From Oopsacas minuta (lineage: Eukaryota > Porifera > Hexactinellida > Lyssacinosida > Leucopsacidae), in contig JAKMXF010000306.1 in NCBI GenBank assembly GCA_024704765.1, positions 402,395 through 466,394 of the forward strand: a stretch of DNA of 64,000 nt, given 5' to 3'. The notes under the pieces are model-generated. The model saw nothing but the letters and a program-made list of their open reading frames with translations. It was not told the DNA's origin and made no database searches. Made by a program: the position numbers and the translations under genes. Positions 21,302-33,175 of this stretch are shown here, piece after piece; the stretch's first letter is position 1; each line of letters starts with the position of its first letter.

Positions 21302-22085
21302 ATGGCAGAGCCTCCTGATCAACCATTCAGGTTGATCGGGACAATCAGAGGAGGCAACAAGTTGATGGAAGGAGGCTATAAGTATACTATGCGGAGGAGG
21401 ATTGGAGATGTGGTGCATTGGCAGTGCGAGGAGAGGGGAACTTGTAAGGCAAGAATTCACACTAAAGATACAGAGATAGTAAAGCGCACGAGTGAACATA
21501 CTCATGCGCCTGACGAGCAGGCTGTGAGCTGCTGCGAGACGAAGCTGGACATCAAGAGGAAAGCACGAGAGTCCCAGGATAGCGCACACCACATAGTGGG
21601 CGAGAGTTTGCAGACAGCATCAGAGGGTACTGCTGCTAAACTACCCAAGCTGGACAGCCTGAAGCGGACAATACAACGCCAACGTGCTAGTGCACTTGCA
21701 GCGCCAGTACAGCCTACCACTCTAGCAGAGCTAGCTCTACCAGCAGTCTACCAGCAGACAGCCAAGGGAGAACAGTTCTTACTCTACGACTCTGGTGCAG
21801 ACGATGTACACAGATTCCTCATCTTCGGGACATAACCCAACCTCGGGATGTTGCAGCGAAGCAAGATCTGGCTAGCTGATGGCACCTTCAAGACGGCACC
21901 TCCCCTCTTCGCCCAGGTGTATGTGGTGCATGGACTCCGTGGAGGAGATGATCCTATGAAGACCGGTCATCTGTTACCGAGCCTGTTCGTGCTACTGCCC
22001 AACAAGACGGAGGCTGCCTACCTGAGGATGTGGGAACAGATCCGCCTACTGTGTCCACTTGCCCAACCTCAACAGATGCTCCTGG
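21302..22085 (+). pseudogene. FLYWCH-MULE transposase, truncated, one in-frame stop
   Basis: From MAEPPDQ (21302) the frame encodes a FLYWCH-type zinc finger (GGNKLMEGGYKYTMRRR, then WQCEERGTCKARIHT, then HTHAP), and then a basic linker. A TAA at 21833-21835 interrupts it. The same frame continues with RSKIWLADGTFKTAPPLFAQ, the first catalytic block of MULE transposases (Asp in ADGTF), and VVHG, up to LLCPLAQ. At 22086 the gene is cut off where the inverted copy of its own N-terminal part begins, so the second and third catalytic residues and the C-terminus are missing. It cannot be an active transposase. Confidence 0.85.
21446..21708 (+). repeat. Arm 1 of a 263-bp inverted duplication within the MULE
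   Basis: Near-identical (I found one clear mismatch) to the reverse complement of 22086-22348. The arms are separated by 377 bp. A transcript across both arms would fold into a long hairpin. Confidence 0.9.
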
Positions 22086-22348
22086 ACTGGCGCTGCAAGT
22101 GCACTAGCACGTTGGCGTTGTATCGTCCGCTTCAGGCTGTCCAGCTTGGGTAGTTTAGCAGCAGTACCCTCTGATGCTGTCTGCAAACTCTCGCCCACTA
22201 TGTGGTGTGCGCTATCCTGGGACTCTCGTGCTTTCCTCTTGATGTCCAGCTTCGTCTCGCAGCAGCTCACAGCCTGCTCGTCAGGCGCATGAGTATGTTC
22301 ACTCGTGCGCTTTACTATCTCTGTATCTTTAGTGTGAATTCTTGCCTT
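22086..22348 (-). repeat. Arm 2 of the 263-bp inverted duplication
   Basis: Reverse-complement copy of 21446-21708, the FLYWCH-linker part of the transposase. Beyond 22348 the sequence remains alignable to the sense strand upstream of 21446 but is clearly more diverged. The near-identity therefore stops sharply at the arm ends. Confidence 0.9.
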
Positions 22349-22449
22349 CCATTTTCCTCTCAAATCCACTGCCATGCCCCCATCTCTAATTCTCCTCCTC
22401 CTCTCCAATGCAGCTACCAAGGACTAAGGACAGATGTCAAGATGTGGTA

Positions 22450-23655
22450 GCTGCCGACAAACTCCTCCAACTCGATCTCTAATTATGTGTTTATATTATG
22501 TTTTATCTATGTTTATATACTAGTATGTATTGTTTAATTTCCCAGCGGCATGTAATGTACAGTTTGTGTTTATTAAACTATAGAAGACCGCAAAAATCCA
22601 AAAATGCAGGGCAAAGTAAATTACCAGTCAATATTAGCCACGGCCTAATCTGTATTATTAAATCTTAGTTTGTGTAGTCTGTCTGTCTCGCTCCCCCATA
22701 TGGAAAACGTATAGGTTCAGTTCGTAAGTCCAGAACCAAACGTTACACTAAATAACGACAACAAAACAACGTTGTACTGGTAATCGAATATGATAATCTA
22801 AACAACATTTTATAAATATTGTTCACTTTTGGGGACAGAAAGTGAGCAGATTTAAAGAGTGGTATAATGTTTGCCAAGGTTGAGATTATAAGTTTATGTA
22901 CTCGAAGGCCGTAGGCCCGATTGTGGACACGAAGTGTTCGCAACCGCGTAGCGGGAGCAAGCGAAACGCGCTAGTATTTAATGAATTCAGTGTGACACGA
23001 TTAGACTTGTTTAAGACATACACTCAAATGCTACACTGAGCTGCTCCGTATATTTATCTCTGTAAGGCTGTAACATATAGACGATAAACAGAGTCGTAGA
23101 TAATCCTATGGAGCACTAATATAGACCAACGAAATAGTAGCATATCATTGTACCATGAATAGTCCTATACAAAATCCCAAGTGTTCCTCAGTGTCAGTGA
23201 CCGTACCAATTCATATTCCAACATTATATTAAGTTACTATGGGCCATGTACATCCAATTAGAAATTCTGCGTAGTTTCTGATGAGTTATTTCAGCTGTTC
23301 CTACTCCTAACTAACAAAGGTACTGCTCATGACATTCTGTCGAAATCGACGGGTAGTTTGCTACTTTATACACTTGAACTAATTAATCGCGTCTTGAACG
23401 GTCGAGTAGGATCAAAGTTTTCGTGATATATGTATCAGCAAAACTTAGGTGTGTTTCGTATACGGTATGTCATGTATACAAGATAAATACTTTCGAATAT
23501 ATCCGGAAGGTTGGTGCTGGAGTTATGACGGTCTATAGAAGTACTGTGAACACCAAAAGGCGTTTTCACGCTTGCCTCCAGCAATTGGTCGCCCCACTAG
23601 TTCATGGTAAGCGAAGCGACCTTGAATTCCAAGAAAATATTGCTGTCGTTTGTAA
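22450..23655. other. MULE interior, no further gene recognised
   Basis: No frame here matches a MULE catalytic or C-terminal segment. A patch at 22905-22975 is locally GC-rich with internal echoes (gaagtgttcgc, gcgtagcgggagcaagcga). Confidence 0.35.
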
Positions 23656-23733
23656 TTTTGAAAATAGAGTAAAATGCTCTGACTAAGATAGATGAAAGTT
23701 ATTTTAGGATTCGTAAATATGTTTCATCATGAG

Positions 23734-24248
23734 CAGACCTGGGGCTGATTATGATTGCAATCGTAATCAATTGTAATCAATTACAACTTTTCCTGTAATC
23801 ATAATCATAATCATAATCACTCATCAGTAATCATCCCAGGTTTGCCCGTGGAGCGTATCTTTTCAATAGCTGGGAGGATTTTTCGCCCGGACAGATGTCG
23901 TTTATCTGACGACTTATTCGAAAAGTTAATGTTTATAAGATGTAACTCTAATTCTTCATGTATCATTCGTGAATTATGCAATATTATCTTATTTATTCAA
24001 ATTCTACTAGTTTGATATATACGTATATTTTTATCTCAGACTAAGCGCCTCGCCTTTTTGTGCACATGAAACTCCGGGGCTTATTTGGGAAAGACTAATT
24101 GGATCGTAAAGGAAAGCGAATTTGTAATCACGTAATCATAATCACGTAATCATAATCATGTAATCATAATCGATTGTAATCAATTGCAATTCCTCCTGTA
24201 ATCATAATCATAATCATAATCACTCACCAGTAATCAACCCCAGGTCTG
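23734..24248 (+). mobile_element. 515-bp hAT deletion derivative with perfect 8-bp target duplication
   Basis: Ends are inverted (CAGACCTGGGGCTGATTA at the left; the inverse of CAGACCTGGGGTTGATTA at the right) and flanked by exact copies of atcatgag at 23726-23733 and 24249-24256, the hAT signature. Both ends carry runs of taatcataatcat. Inside only the end of a transposase gene remains (see 23836-24015). Confidence 0.9.
23836..24015 (+). pseudogene. hAT transposase C-terminal fragment (dimerisation domain)
   Basis: An open stretch of 59 codons ending in TGA reads PGLPVERIFSIAGRIF, then RCRLSDDLFEKLMFIRCN. This is the hATC dimerisation motif (usual form SERVFSxAGxI followed by RxRLxxxxxExLxFLxxN). 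It has no start codon and lacks the rest of the gene. It is the remnant of the parent hAT retained by the internal deletion that created the 515-bp element. Confidence 0.85.
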
Positions 24249-24630
24249 ATCATGAGCAGTAATATACTGCTCATGATGAACCATATATACGAATCCTAAA
24301 ATAACTTTCATCTATCTTAGTCAGAGCATTTTACCCTATCAGGGAAACTATACAAGTTTGACCTTAGAAATTCATAGTTGATACATTGAAATTCCTATAT
24401 TATTATCGAATCTTTATTTCGAGAACAATTTATGAGTATTATTTAACTCTACTTAGAATTGTATATTGATATCTGAGTACTTTATTTATTTTTCAAACCG
24501 TTAAACTACTTTAAAATTTGATTTAAAATAATAATTAAAATTGACCAATCAAATAAGTAGCGAAATGTCTGTAGCGAAATGTCGTGTAACGAAATGTCGT
24601 GTAACGAAATGTCGGACTTCCCAGAAATAT

Positions 24631-26768
24631 TAGTGCGATTGAAGCACACAAACCTGATTGAACCATTTAGCGAGGGAAATCATTGAGTTAGTTGGGGATT
24701 TCTACTATATTACAAGGAATATACACCCATGATTATTAAAATCGATTAATCACAAATTAAAAAGAGCCTACAATAAAATTATCTGAGAGAAACATCAAGT
24801 ATGCAAAGCAATATATTATCCACCTAGAGAGCGTCATACATGGGAAATTATGCGATTCGAAGAGTATAATTATATAGAGTAAAAAGTGAAACAAGAGAGC
24901 ACAAAATTGAAAAGTAGAAAATAATATATATAGTGACGCTAAATGATATAGAAAAAGCTAATAATTCACCACTTCAAACATAAATATAGTCTAGGTAAAC
25001 AATTTGTATAACAGGATAACCTTTGTTTGTGTCCCAATATGGTTGGCATGTAATTCAGTACTTTCGGGACCTGTCAGACAAGACCACAATTGTTTTGAAT
25101 CATCGTGGTAAACTAATCCGGTATGTAAACAATTGGTCAGGGATTAGAAAATTATATATAATTATGTAATCCATGACTAATCATTTTTTCTTCCCCAGGA
25201 ACCCGCGAACTAAAACACATTCTAATGGAAACAGCAAATAGGAATTCCAGAAGCTCAAATTTACAAATACAAACCCAACCATCAAAGTATCAAAATTTTC
25301 ATCCATTATGTCAAACTCCGCAATTATCGAGCCCCCTTGAGCTTCGATATAACAGAAGTTGACCAAAATTTCTGCGTTAAACTCCGCAAAGAATTAAACT
25401 GATATAATTAAGAAAGTATTCACAATTAGATTCGAACAAATACATAATGTCAGAGATGGGATTCCTATTAAGGAAATTTAAATAATTCATGAGATGATAT
25501 TAAGAGCAAAAATATTGTTAAATATTTGTTCTATTTGTTGTTGTTAGATGTATATTCATCAGTAAAACCAATAAGTATTTAACAAGCTAAAAATCTCAAA
25601 ATCTATAAGTGATGTAAAATCTGACTCCAGATTTAACTATTATAGAGTTAATATACCAATGGCGCAAGTTTTCAGGAAATTTCTAGATGTTTGTCAAGAT
25701 CGTGAATCTTCGGCAGTAATCCGTTAAACCAACGTTGTCCTAAGTAGCATTAGTAAATTTATAGAGCATATTTTCAACTTCTAACCTAAAATGAAATAAT
25801 CAATTTCAGAAGTTACGACTAAATCAGTCGGTACATAATTCCCTCCATAGTACCTAAATTATCGGAATGTAGACCCTAGCAAAAATAGGTTTACAGTAAT
25901 AGATATACGTAAACAGACAAATTAGCATGCAACGGGAAAAAGGCAATGGCCAAAAGTGTAGAATATGTGCAGGTAACTACAATTTCTTGTTGTAATAGAC
26001 CAGAGCAGAATGAATTATGGATAATTATCAGTGTATAGGATAGAGTTCGATGTGTAAAGGAGGTGGCCATCAGGATAAGGTACTGAGAGAATACAATGCA
26101 GTGAAAGCGATTAATGATTGACACGTAAAGAAATATTAAAGTATACTCTATTGGAGGTAGCTGTAACATAAAATTAACAATTTAAATTGTAGCAAACACC
26201 AAGAATGTGGCAGTATAGACAACTTAGCCCCAGTAAAGTACCAAAAATGCTGGAAGCTGGCAGGCTTGAAAATGAAAAGATAGTAACCATAACAATACTT
26301 GTATAATATGATGTCTGAATAGACGGCTTCTTAAGCAACAAATATGTGCATGTAGGTGACCTTCAAACACAAGCGGACGTGAAACTCGTTAGGCTGTGTT
26401 TGGAAAGAAGATTTCAGGAAAAAACTGGTATAAATACAAGAAAAGATATGTTCTTAGTACAGGTATGAATCATATAAGGGTATATTATAACACATTAGAA
26501 GAACAATGTTTATACATTTGGTATGAAATTACAGGATATGGGTGTTCAAATAATCGGTGGTAACAGAAAGATAATAGCAAGCACAAGTTTTGTAGTGTAT
26601 AACATTAAATTAGTAAATTCTCTAAAGAATCGGAGGGCGAAAGGAGGGAACGAAATCAACTACATAGAGATAGAGTACACTTTTTAAAAACTGGAAGAAA
26701 AAGAGGAACAAAATGTCAAATTCGAACAAAAGAATAGATATAAACTTCATTCAGAATTTAGAACTCAC
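24631..26768. other. No gene recognised; probably intron or 3' flank of Shark
   Basis: I searched the minus strand for further Shark exons (more ankyrin TPLH words, a second SH2 domain, kinase motifs such as HRDLAARN) and found none. The frames at 25181-25366 and 25891-26169 show no relevant motif. If the gene is intact, the next exon lies further left, probably outside the window. Confidence 0.4.
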
Positions 26769-27014
26769 GAGTAATTTAACGATAGACAAAAATCCTCTTT
26801 GACAAGCAATATGAAGAGGCGTACAGCCTTTCTTATCACGAAGAGAAGTATCAATATCTTTGATACTAATGAGAGATTTGACAATAATACTGTTACCTCT
26901 GAAACAAGCTATATGAAGAACTGTTTGGCCAAGTTCATTTTGTGCGTTAACTTGAGATGATTTAGACTCCAATAGGATTTTAGTAAATATATCAAGCTGA
27001 TCACTCCGTAAAGC
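26769..27014 (-). CDS. Shark: Shark kinase, ankyrin-repeat exon (exon 2 of the coding part)
   Basis: This minus-strand exon encodes exactly 82 codons in phase 0. It is preceded by an acceptor (ttttatag just above 27014) and followed by a perfect donor (GTGAGT starting at 26768). The translation contains ankyrin repeats: NELGQTVLHIACFRGNSIIV, then KKGCTPLHIACQRGFLSIVK. Its first residues (ALRSDQLDIF) complete a first ankyrin repeat begun by the last residues of the SH2 exon at 51236-51598 (ETLLHK). The two therefore join without a phase change. SH2 followed directly by ankyrin repeats is the defining order of the Shark/HTK16 family of non-receptor tyrosine kinases (SH2, ankyrin, SH2, kinase). 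The exon is far better preserved than its surroundings, which argues for a live host gene. The second SH2 and kinase exons are not seen. Confidence 0.87.
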
Positions 27015-27949
27015 CTATAAAATCAGTATATATGAAACTATACAAGTATATTTAAAATATTAGATAAAGGAGGCCTTCGTACACTGGGTCAGAATTAACT
27101 TAAAAAGAAACAGGTAAGTTTCTGAGTGCTCACGATTGCTTCACAACGAGATAATTTCCGCAAAATGCGCCTTGAATTAAATAAAATTGGAAATTTAGGG
27201 AAATCATTAAGATGGAAAGCAACAATTATTGGGAATAAGAATGGATTATGAAACAAGAGCTGATATCTGCCATTGATTTGTTAATCTAGGCACTCATTAA
27301 ATAAGTAACAAATTCTCAAAGTTTCCAATTCGTATAGAGTAATGAAGAGGATAAAACATAAAAGGACGATGACAATGCATTGGGAGATTATTTCGACATC
27401 AAGAAATTATGTATATCGAGGGGAACATATGATTCAATTTTAAACAATCAAACATATACTACGAGCGTTGGAAAAGTTCTTGATATATAGTAGCTATATA
27501 TTAAAAATGAACCCTTTTACGATTGTGTATCTATATCCACCTGAATTAGAAGGCAACTATTGTTTGTTTTCTAGATTTAGCCATTTCAATATGATATATT
27601 TTTACTATTTTCAAAAAGAAAAAGATTCAAATTGAAATAAAGCATTAGCGACTATATCAAAATTGGAACTGAACTTAATTTCGCAGGCAAAAAGACATTC
27701 TAAGTAGTTGAAATATATTTTTCAACTCAACCATCCATCTAACAACTGCTTCCCCTCACGATTTCGAGAGGGCAGTAGTTGTTAGAAGATGATTACCTGA
27801 GAGGACGTCATAAAACCTCCGTTACTACCAGAATTAGGCTAGAAATTGCATGGACGGTGGAAGAAACCCATATCACAGTGAGGAGTTAGGCATACGTGCG
27901 GATATTTTAACGGCAGCTGCTGACGCCATTATCGTCTATGAACTAAAAG

Positions 27950-28262
27950 TTTCGCTGACGCTATTATCGTCAAAGACAATATGCTCCAGGTGGATCCCAT
28001 ATCCCTCACAGATTCACAAAAGGGCAGTCGCGTTACCAGCGAATATTCTTAGAGTACGTTTTCGAATATGCTAGAAAAAAAACGCCATTTCTTTGATTGA
28101 CGGGAATATGTTAACAAAATGCCTACAACAAGCTAATTAAAATATCATAATTCAAGAATACAAAATAAAAAAATAATTTCGAGAACATGTGAAATAATAG
28201 CTTGTAATTCTGTATAGTTACAAAAATATAGGGTTGGGTCGGGAACACTTTGAATGCCAGAT
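27950..28262 (+). pseudogene. mariner relic, 3' part
   Basis: The plus-strand fragment CSRWIPYPSQIHKRA (about 27983-28030) matches the WIPHSLTKDQKDCR segment of the mariner at 18849-19980. The sequence at 28211-28260 (gttacaaaaatatagggttg) matches its 3' terminus. The catalytic region between them is deleted. It is the second, more eroded copy of the same mariner family. Confidence 0.6.
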
Positions 28263-30952
28263 GAATTAAGCTAAGAAGTGTAAATAATAAGATTTGGTCG
28301 CATAAGCATAAATTGGTGAAAGTCCTTTTGAGGGCTCTTCTAGTTGTTCCCGATCAATTCAGAAATTGAATGAATAACCTTGAAAACGTCAGTTCTATGG
28401 TAAGTGTGAATTCACCGGAACATTTGCGTAGTGCTGTTACGGGTTAACCAGACCACCTGAATATTCGTTCCTCCGAACTGATTAAGATTCTCACATATTC
28501 GCGCCCACCCTGAAAATGGAACTCAATCCAATTCCAATCCCTATCATTCTTCCAGAAATTAGTTTTGAATTTTAAGTATACATTGCAAAATAAATATCTA
28601 GGGGTCCGAATGAAAGCGGAAATGGTGGAAACCCTACAAATATTCCGCCAGGATCCTCCATAAGTCATTTCTATGGAAATTCAAAAATTCTGACATTTCA
28701 CAACTTTCTACCATTCAGTCAAAGGCGTCAAATAACTTAGTCATAATGGTGGGTATTTCAAATGTCGCAAAGGACTTTACAAAATCAATATAGAATAATA
28801 TCCATGCATCATTCCTATCCCCAATTAATGTAAATAAGAACTGTTCATCTTGCCTTTTTGATTTTTGATTTTTAGTGCAACGCGCCTTTTAACTACATAG
28901 TTTTTTGGTCGGTTGGCAATATATTAAAATATACAAAAAGTTATTTAAGATGTGGTTCTTCGCTTGTATAATATTGAATTTACATATCGTTCTCAATACA
29001 CATATAAGTGGAAGAAAAAAGAATTTGCGTTCCATTGGGTTGAAGACAGATACGGCTTACACTAAAATGTAGGCAAAGAGAACTGAAAATATTTTGAAGC
29101 GTGAAGACAGAGCTATACAAATAATTTAGCGGATGTATAAATAAGGAAAATCTGAGGTACCAAGACCGTTAGTGTATGGTCCACTTCACGCAGCGACATA
29201 ATAACCTTAGCCGTGTTATCATATAATCTGAAAAGGAAGTAGTATACAACCGAACGTCTGAGATCATGGCAGTCTCGTCAGGAGGGTGCCCGGATCTCAG
29301 AACTAAATACACTCAATGGTAGACCAAATCTATAAACATTTAAAATATCGAGATGCATTAGAATTCCCTAGAATCTTGCTGTTTGTGGTTACTAGGAAAC
29401 GTGTTAGACATGATATTCAACTGAAGATTAGGTAAAATAAAAGTTAATAATCAAATGAATTCCAAAGATTTGGAAATAGTGCCTGGAATAGAGAGGAGCT
29501 CGAAGCTTGGAGTTCCAGATCTCGGAGGTTCTACTGTATCATGTTAAGAACACATATAAATATGATAGCTAATAAGTGTAAATATTATTGACTGTTGATC
29601 GGAAAAAATTCCTTCAGGGATTTCCAATCTTCAAAGGAAAAGAATTTGCGTCTTTAAAATGACGCAAGTATATGAAATATTATAATTGTGTGTGTTAGTT
29701 GGGGATTTTCCGGTAATATCAATTGAACATTTCGCTCACATCTCTTTACAGCAAATGTTAAAATCTTGAAAAAATCTTATTCTTCTATTCTATAAACTGA
29801 ATTCAGCAAATATAATTCATAGATTGTTATGAGTTGGTATATTATTGTCACAACACTAAAGCTTTAGACAAAAAGATGTGGAGAATTCAAAGAAATGGTA
29901 ATTGGAAACCTTGACCATCAATGCGAATAATACAATATAATTTGCCCAGATTTTCACTGCTTTAAGAAATTCTGGGACCGCTCCTATTTATGCCGCATTA
30001 TTATATATTGATTAACAGCGACAGTTTTACAATAGCTTAATATAAGTAATATAGAACACATCATCAATCGATTTATATGATATATTACATACTAAACATA
30101 GTGAAACTTAAGAATTTGGAACTAGAGATAGGTTACACTATTTAACAAATAATAATTGATTCCTATATCACAGAAACCGAGCATTTTTACCGAATTTACT
30201 TATTTATGTATTGCATATTATTAGTACAAAAATGTTTGGATATTAGAACAACAAATTACCAACCATTTTACGAGAAAAACCCAAAATTAAACCACAACTT
30301 GTGTCTCATCCTTCGATAATTTGTAGAACATAATATAGTATCATTCATTTCAAAGGGAATCCTTGAAATTATCTAAAATATATCAAAAAAATCATAATAC
30401 AAAAGTTGGAAGGTTCTTGAGTTACCATAGTAGAAATTTCGATAATCGAGAATATTATTCTCAGAATAGAAAAGTTGAATATATACCTTAAAACAAACTT
30501 ACCATACCCTTGTAACACCATTAGATATGATATCTCCCAAGCTATTAGGAATGAAAACCTAACCAACATGTGCATACTCACGAATACATCATATTTGTAA
30601 GAATAATGACTTAATGTGTCCTACCAAACAATATTAAGATAGTACCAATTCCAGGGGATACATTTTTGATTCTACATTGCATTGTAAATAGCAGTCAGTC
30701 AGCTAATTCTCTGATACATTCCAGGGGCAAATCTTTTCATATCTAATCGAACAACTTCTAAATGCAAGATTCGCACATAGCGTAAAATTTCCAGCAATTA
30801 GATGAATCACTTGACCATACTTAAGATATTTTTCAATAGCAACGCAGGAATGTGAGTCCGGAATGTAACAACATTCCATCCTCAAACATTGTCCTAATCC
30901 CATCGATTGATCCCTTATTCCACGCCGCATGGTGAGTTGAGTCTAGATAGAC
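28263..30952. other. No gene recognised
   Basis: Intronic AT-rich sequence. Open frames at 28444-28668, 30369-30581 and 30703-30930 have no recognisable domain. I see no repeats with clear ends. Confidence 0.4.
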
Positions 30953-33167
30953 CAGGGGTTCTTAAACTGGGAGAGCGCGCCCCCTAGGGTGGCGTAATGG
31001 TAGTGACGGAGGGGCGTAATACCCCGAGAAAATGCAAAGGCATCAATTATAGAAGAGTAACAGCTTTAGCTAAATTTTGACTTCTTCAAAGCATATGGTT
31101 TTATATTACTTAATGACGAAATCAAAAAGTGCCATTCTAATGAAATACGATATTGTTTAATCCATAACAACTTTTGTTCAATCTCGATAAATAAACAATA
31201 CCAAATTTTAAAAGCAGTATCTGTTTTCCAGTGTCGATATAATATCCTCCTAAACCTATGGCTAGCTGTGCTAAAAAGAGGAAATATTTGGATGGCTACA
31301 TCAAATATGGATGTACTGCCATTAGTAAGAATGGTATCGAAATGCCACAGTGTGTTATTTGTTATAAAACATTGGGAAATGATGTAATGCGCCCGTCACG
31401 TTTGGAGCGACATCTATCTACAGTTCACCCAGGTCTTGTAAAGCCAAAGGACTACTTCGCTGGGAAGTCGATATAATTGAAGCGAGTGAAATTGGACAGA
31501 GATGGAGATTTTTGTGAGGGTTTAAAGAAGGTTATGGAGGCATCTTACGAATTCTCTTTACTAATGGCAAGAGCAAAAAATTGCACAATATAGCTGAAAC
31601 ACTGGTGAAGTCTTGCATTCTTAGTGCAGCAAAGCTAGAACTTGGAGAGGATAGCTAGCAAAAGTTATTTAAAAATTTCGCTATCAGACTCTACTGCTAA
31701 CTTCGAATTGATGAAATGGCAGATGATAATAAACCCAGGTGTTGGAGAAAGTTCGATCTTCGCCATTCTTCGCAATTCATTGTCACGAGACTACAGATGT
31801 GTCTCAGTGCTCTGAATTGCTTGTATATGCACGGTTAATTGTCAATGGAACCCTGGAGGAGATGATATTATGTTGCCCAATGGAGACAACTAATAAAGCA
31901 GATGATGTTCTTGTTGTGGTGTCAAAATTGTTTGAGAAAAACAATCTCTCTTAGGACAGATTAGTTGGTGTTTGCACAGATGGAGCTCCAGCAATGTTGT
32001 GTGCTCGTTCTGGATTTGTTACAAAGATCAAACTGAAGAGTCCTCCAGTTGTTGGAACTCATTGCGTCATTCATCGTGAAGCACTTGCAGTACGGACCCT
32101 TCCAGTCGAGCTTATGAATTAATCAATTATGTGATCAAGATAGTTAACTTCATAAAAGGGACCCTGAATACACGATTATCTGCGAGGCTCTGTCATGACA
32201 TTGGAGTAGAACACGAAGCATTACTGTTTCACACACATGTACGCTAGCTTTCAAAAGGGAATATGCTAGGAAGATTTTATGAATTAAAGGATGAAGGTAA
32301 TGTATTTTTAGAAGACCAGAAAGGTTGACCTCCTTGCTATTTTCGACTCCGAGGAGTTTGAGTTATATTTAGCATACCTCGTTGATATCTTTGAGGTCTT
32401 AAACAACCTCAACCGCCAACTACAAGGCAAGAACAACAATATTGTCTGTCATTACGACGCCATTCGAGTTTCTATTGCCAAGTTACACTTATGGAAACAT
32501 TAATCTCGGATCGAAATACAGGGCCATTTTCACACTTTGATGAGGCTCTCAAAGAGAAACTCCTTCATGATAATTTTCAACAATTAATTCAGACTCATCT
32601 TTAACTACTTAAAGATGAATTCTGTCGCTATTTTCCGGATATTGAAGAAGAGAGTTCAGAATGGAAGCTCATCCGGAATCATTTCTCACTGATGTTGAAG
32701 ATGTCCCTATGGACATTCAGGAAGAGTTTTTAAATATGAAGTGCGACTCTCCTGCAAAGAATGATTTCAACAGACTCTCTTAGAGGAGTTCTGGCGCAAA
32801 TATTTAGAAATATATCATAATGTCAGTTTACTAGCCTTGTGTGTGATCGTTAGGTTTTCTTCTACATATCTCTGTGAAGCTGCATATTCCACACTAGTGT
32901 ACATAAAGAATAGGTACCGCAACAGGATGGACGTAGAAAATGACATACGTTGTGCTCTCTCTGAGACACCCCCGAAGATTAAAAGACTTGTAGAAAAAGA
33001 ACAGTTACATCCTTCACATTGATGGAGCTGTTTTACTATATTGAGATTCTTAACTATATTAGAAATTGTTGTGTTTTTCCAATTTGTTAGTCAGAAGAAG
33101 CGTGGGGGCGTGATAATTCACAGATTGGCTAAGGGGGGGATGGGGTCAAAAAGTTTAAGAACACCTG
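30953..33167 (+). mobile_element. hAT element, ZBED5/FAM200-type (copy 1)
   Basis: A 2215-bp element with inverted ends (CAGGGGTTCTTAAACTGGG at the left; the inverse of CAGGTGTTCTTAAACTTTTT at the right). It is flanked by agatagac (30945-30952) and agttagac (33168-33175), a 7-of-8 match to an 8-bp duplication. It is of nearly the same length, and the same family, as the element at 59022-61234. Confidence 0.88.
31258..33022 (+). pseudogene. ZBED5/FAM200-like hAT transposase, multiply disrupted (copy 1)
   Basis: The N-terminus at 31258 (MASCAKKRKYLDGYIKYG) leads into a BED-like zinc finger: CVICYKTLGNDVMRPSRLER, then H-x4-H in HLSTVH. Catalytic-domain pieces follow with frame changes: FFAIHCHETTDVSQCSELLVY (31739-31954), then a TAG in place of the conserved Trp codon before DRLVGVCTDGAPAM, then GTHCVIHREALAVRTLP. 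The C-terminal dimerisation motif FSSTYLCEAAYSTLVYIK is at 32837-33022. At least six lesions are visible. Domestic relatives of this hAT group in vertebrates are ZBED5 and FAM200. This copy is a dead transposase. Confidence 0.85.
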
Positions 33168-33175
33168 AGTTAGAC

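Larger units (their letters stand above)
23660..24345. repeat. Near-perfect palindrome interrupted by a hAT derivative
   Basis: The sequence at 23660-23733 is inverted at about 24257-24345, sharing the blocks aaaatgctctgactaagata, ataactttcatct and gcagtaatatactgc around the centre. Removing the 515-bp insert and one copy of its target duplication restores a palindrome with arms of about 80 bp. Confidence 0.8.
20815..24621 (+). mobile_element. Mutator-like element (MULE) with FLYWCH transposase
   Basis: This 3.8-kb element is flanked by a perfect 9-bp duplication (cagaaatat). The termini are inverted and built from tandem copies of short words: gacatttcgctaca and gacatttcgttaca in 20820-20910, inverted in 24557-24615. 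They are followed inward by a second shared block (tatttgattggtcaatttta and its inverse near 24537). It encodes a FLYWCH zinc finger and a MULE transposase fragment on the plus strand. A near-perfect inverted duplication of part of that gene lies inside, as do a palindromic segment and a nested hAT derivative near the right end. Confidence 0.88.

Noticed and set aside
21299-22450. Several additional frames on both strands in the MULE (for example minus 22046-22420)
   Set aside because: They arise because the 263-bp transposase segment is present in both orientations. They are copies or antisense of the same FLYWCH region, not separate genes.
25181-26169. Minus-strand frames considered as further Shark exons
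   Set aside because: No ankyrin, SH2 or kinase motif and no paired splice sites in phase.
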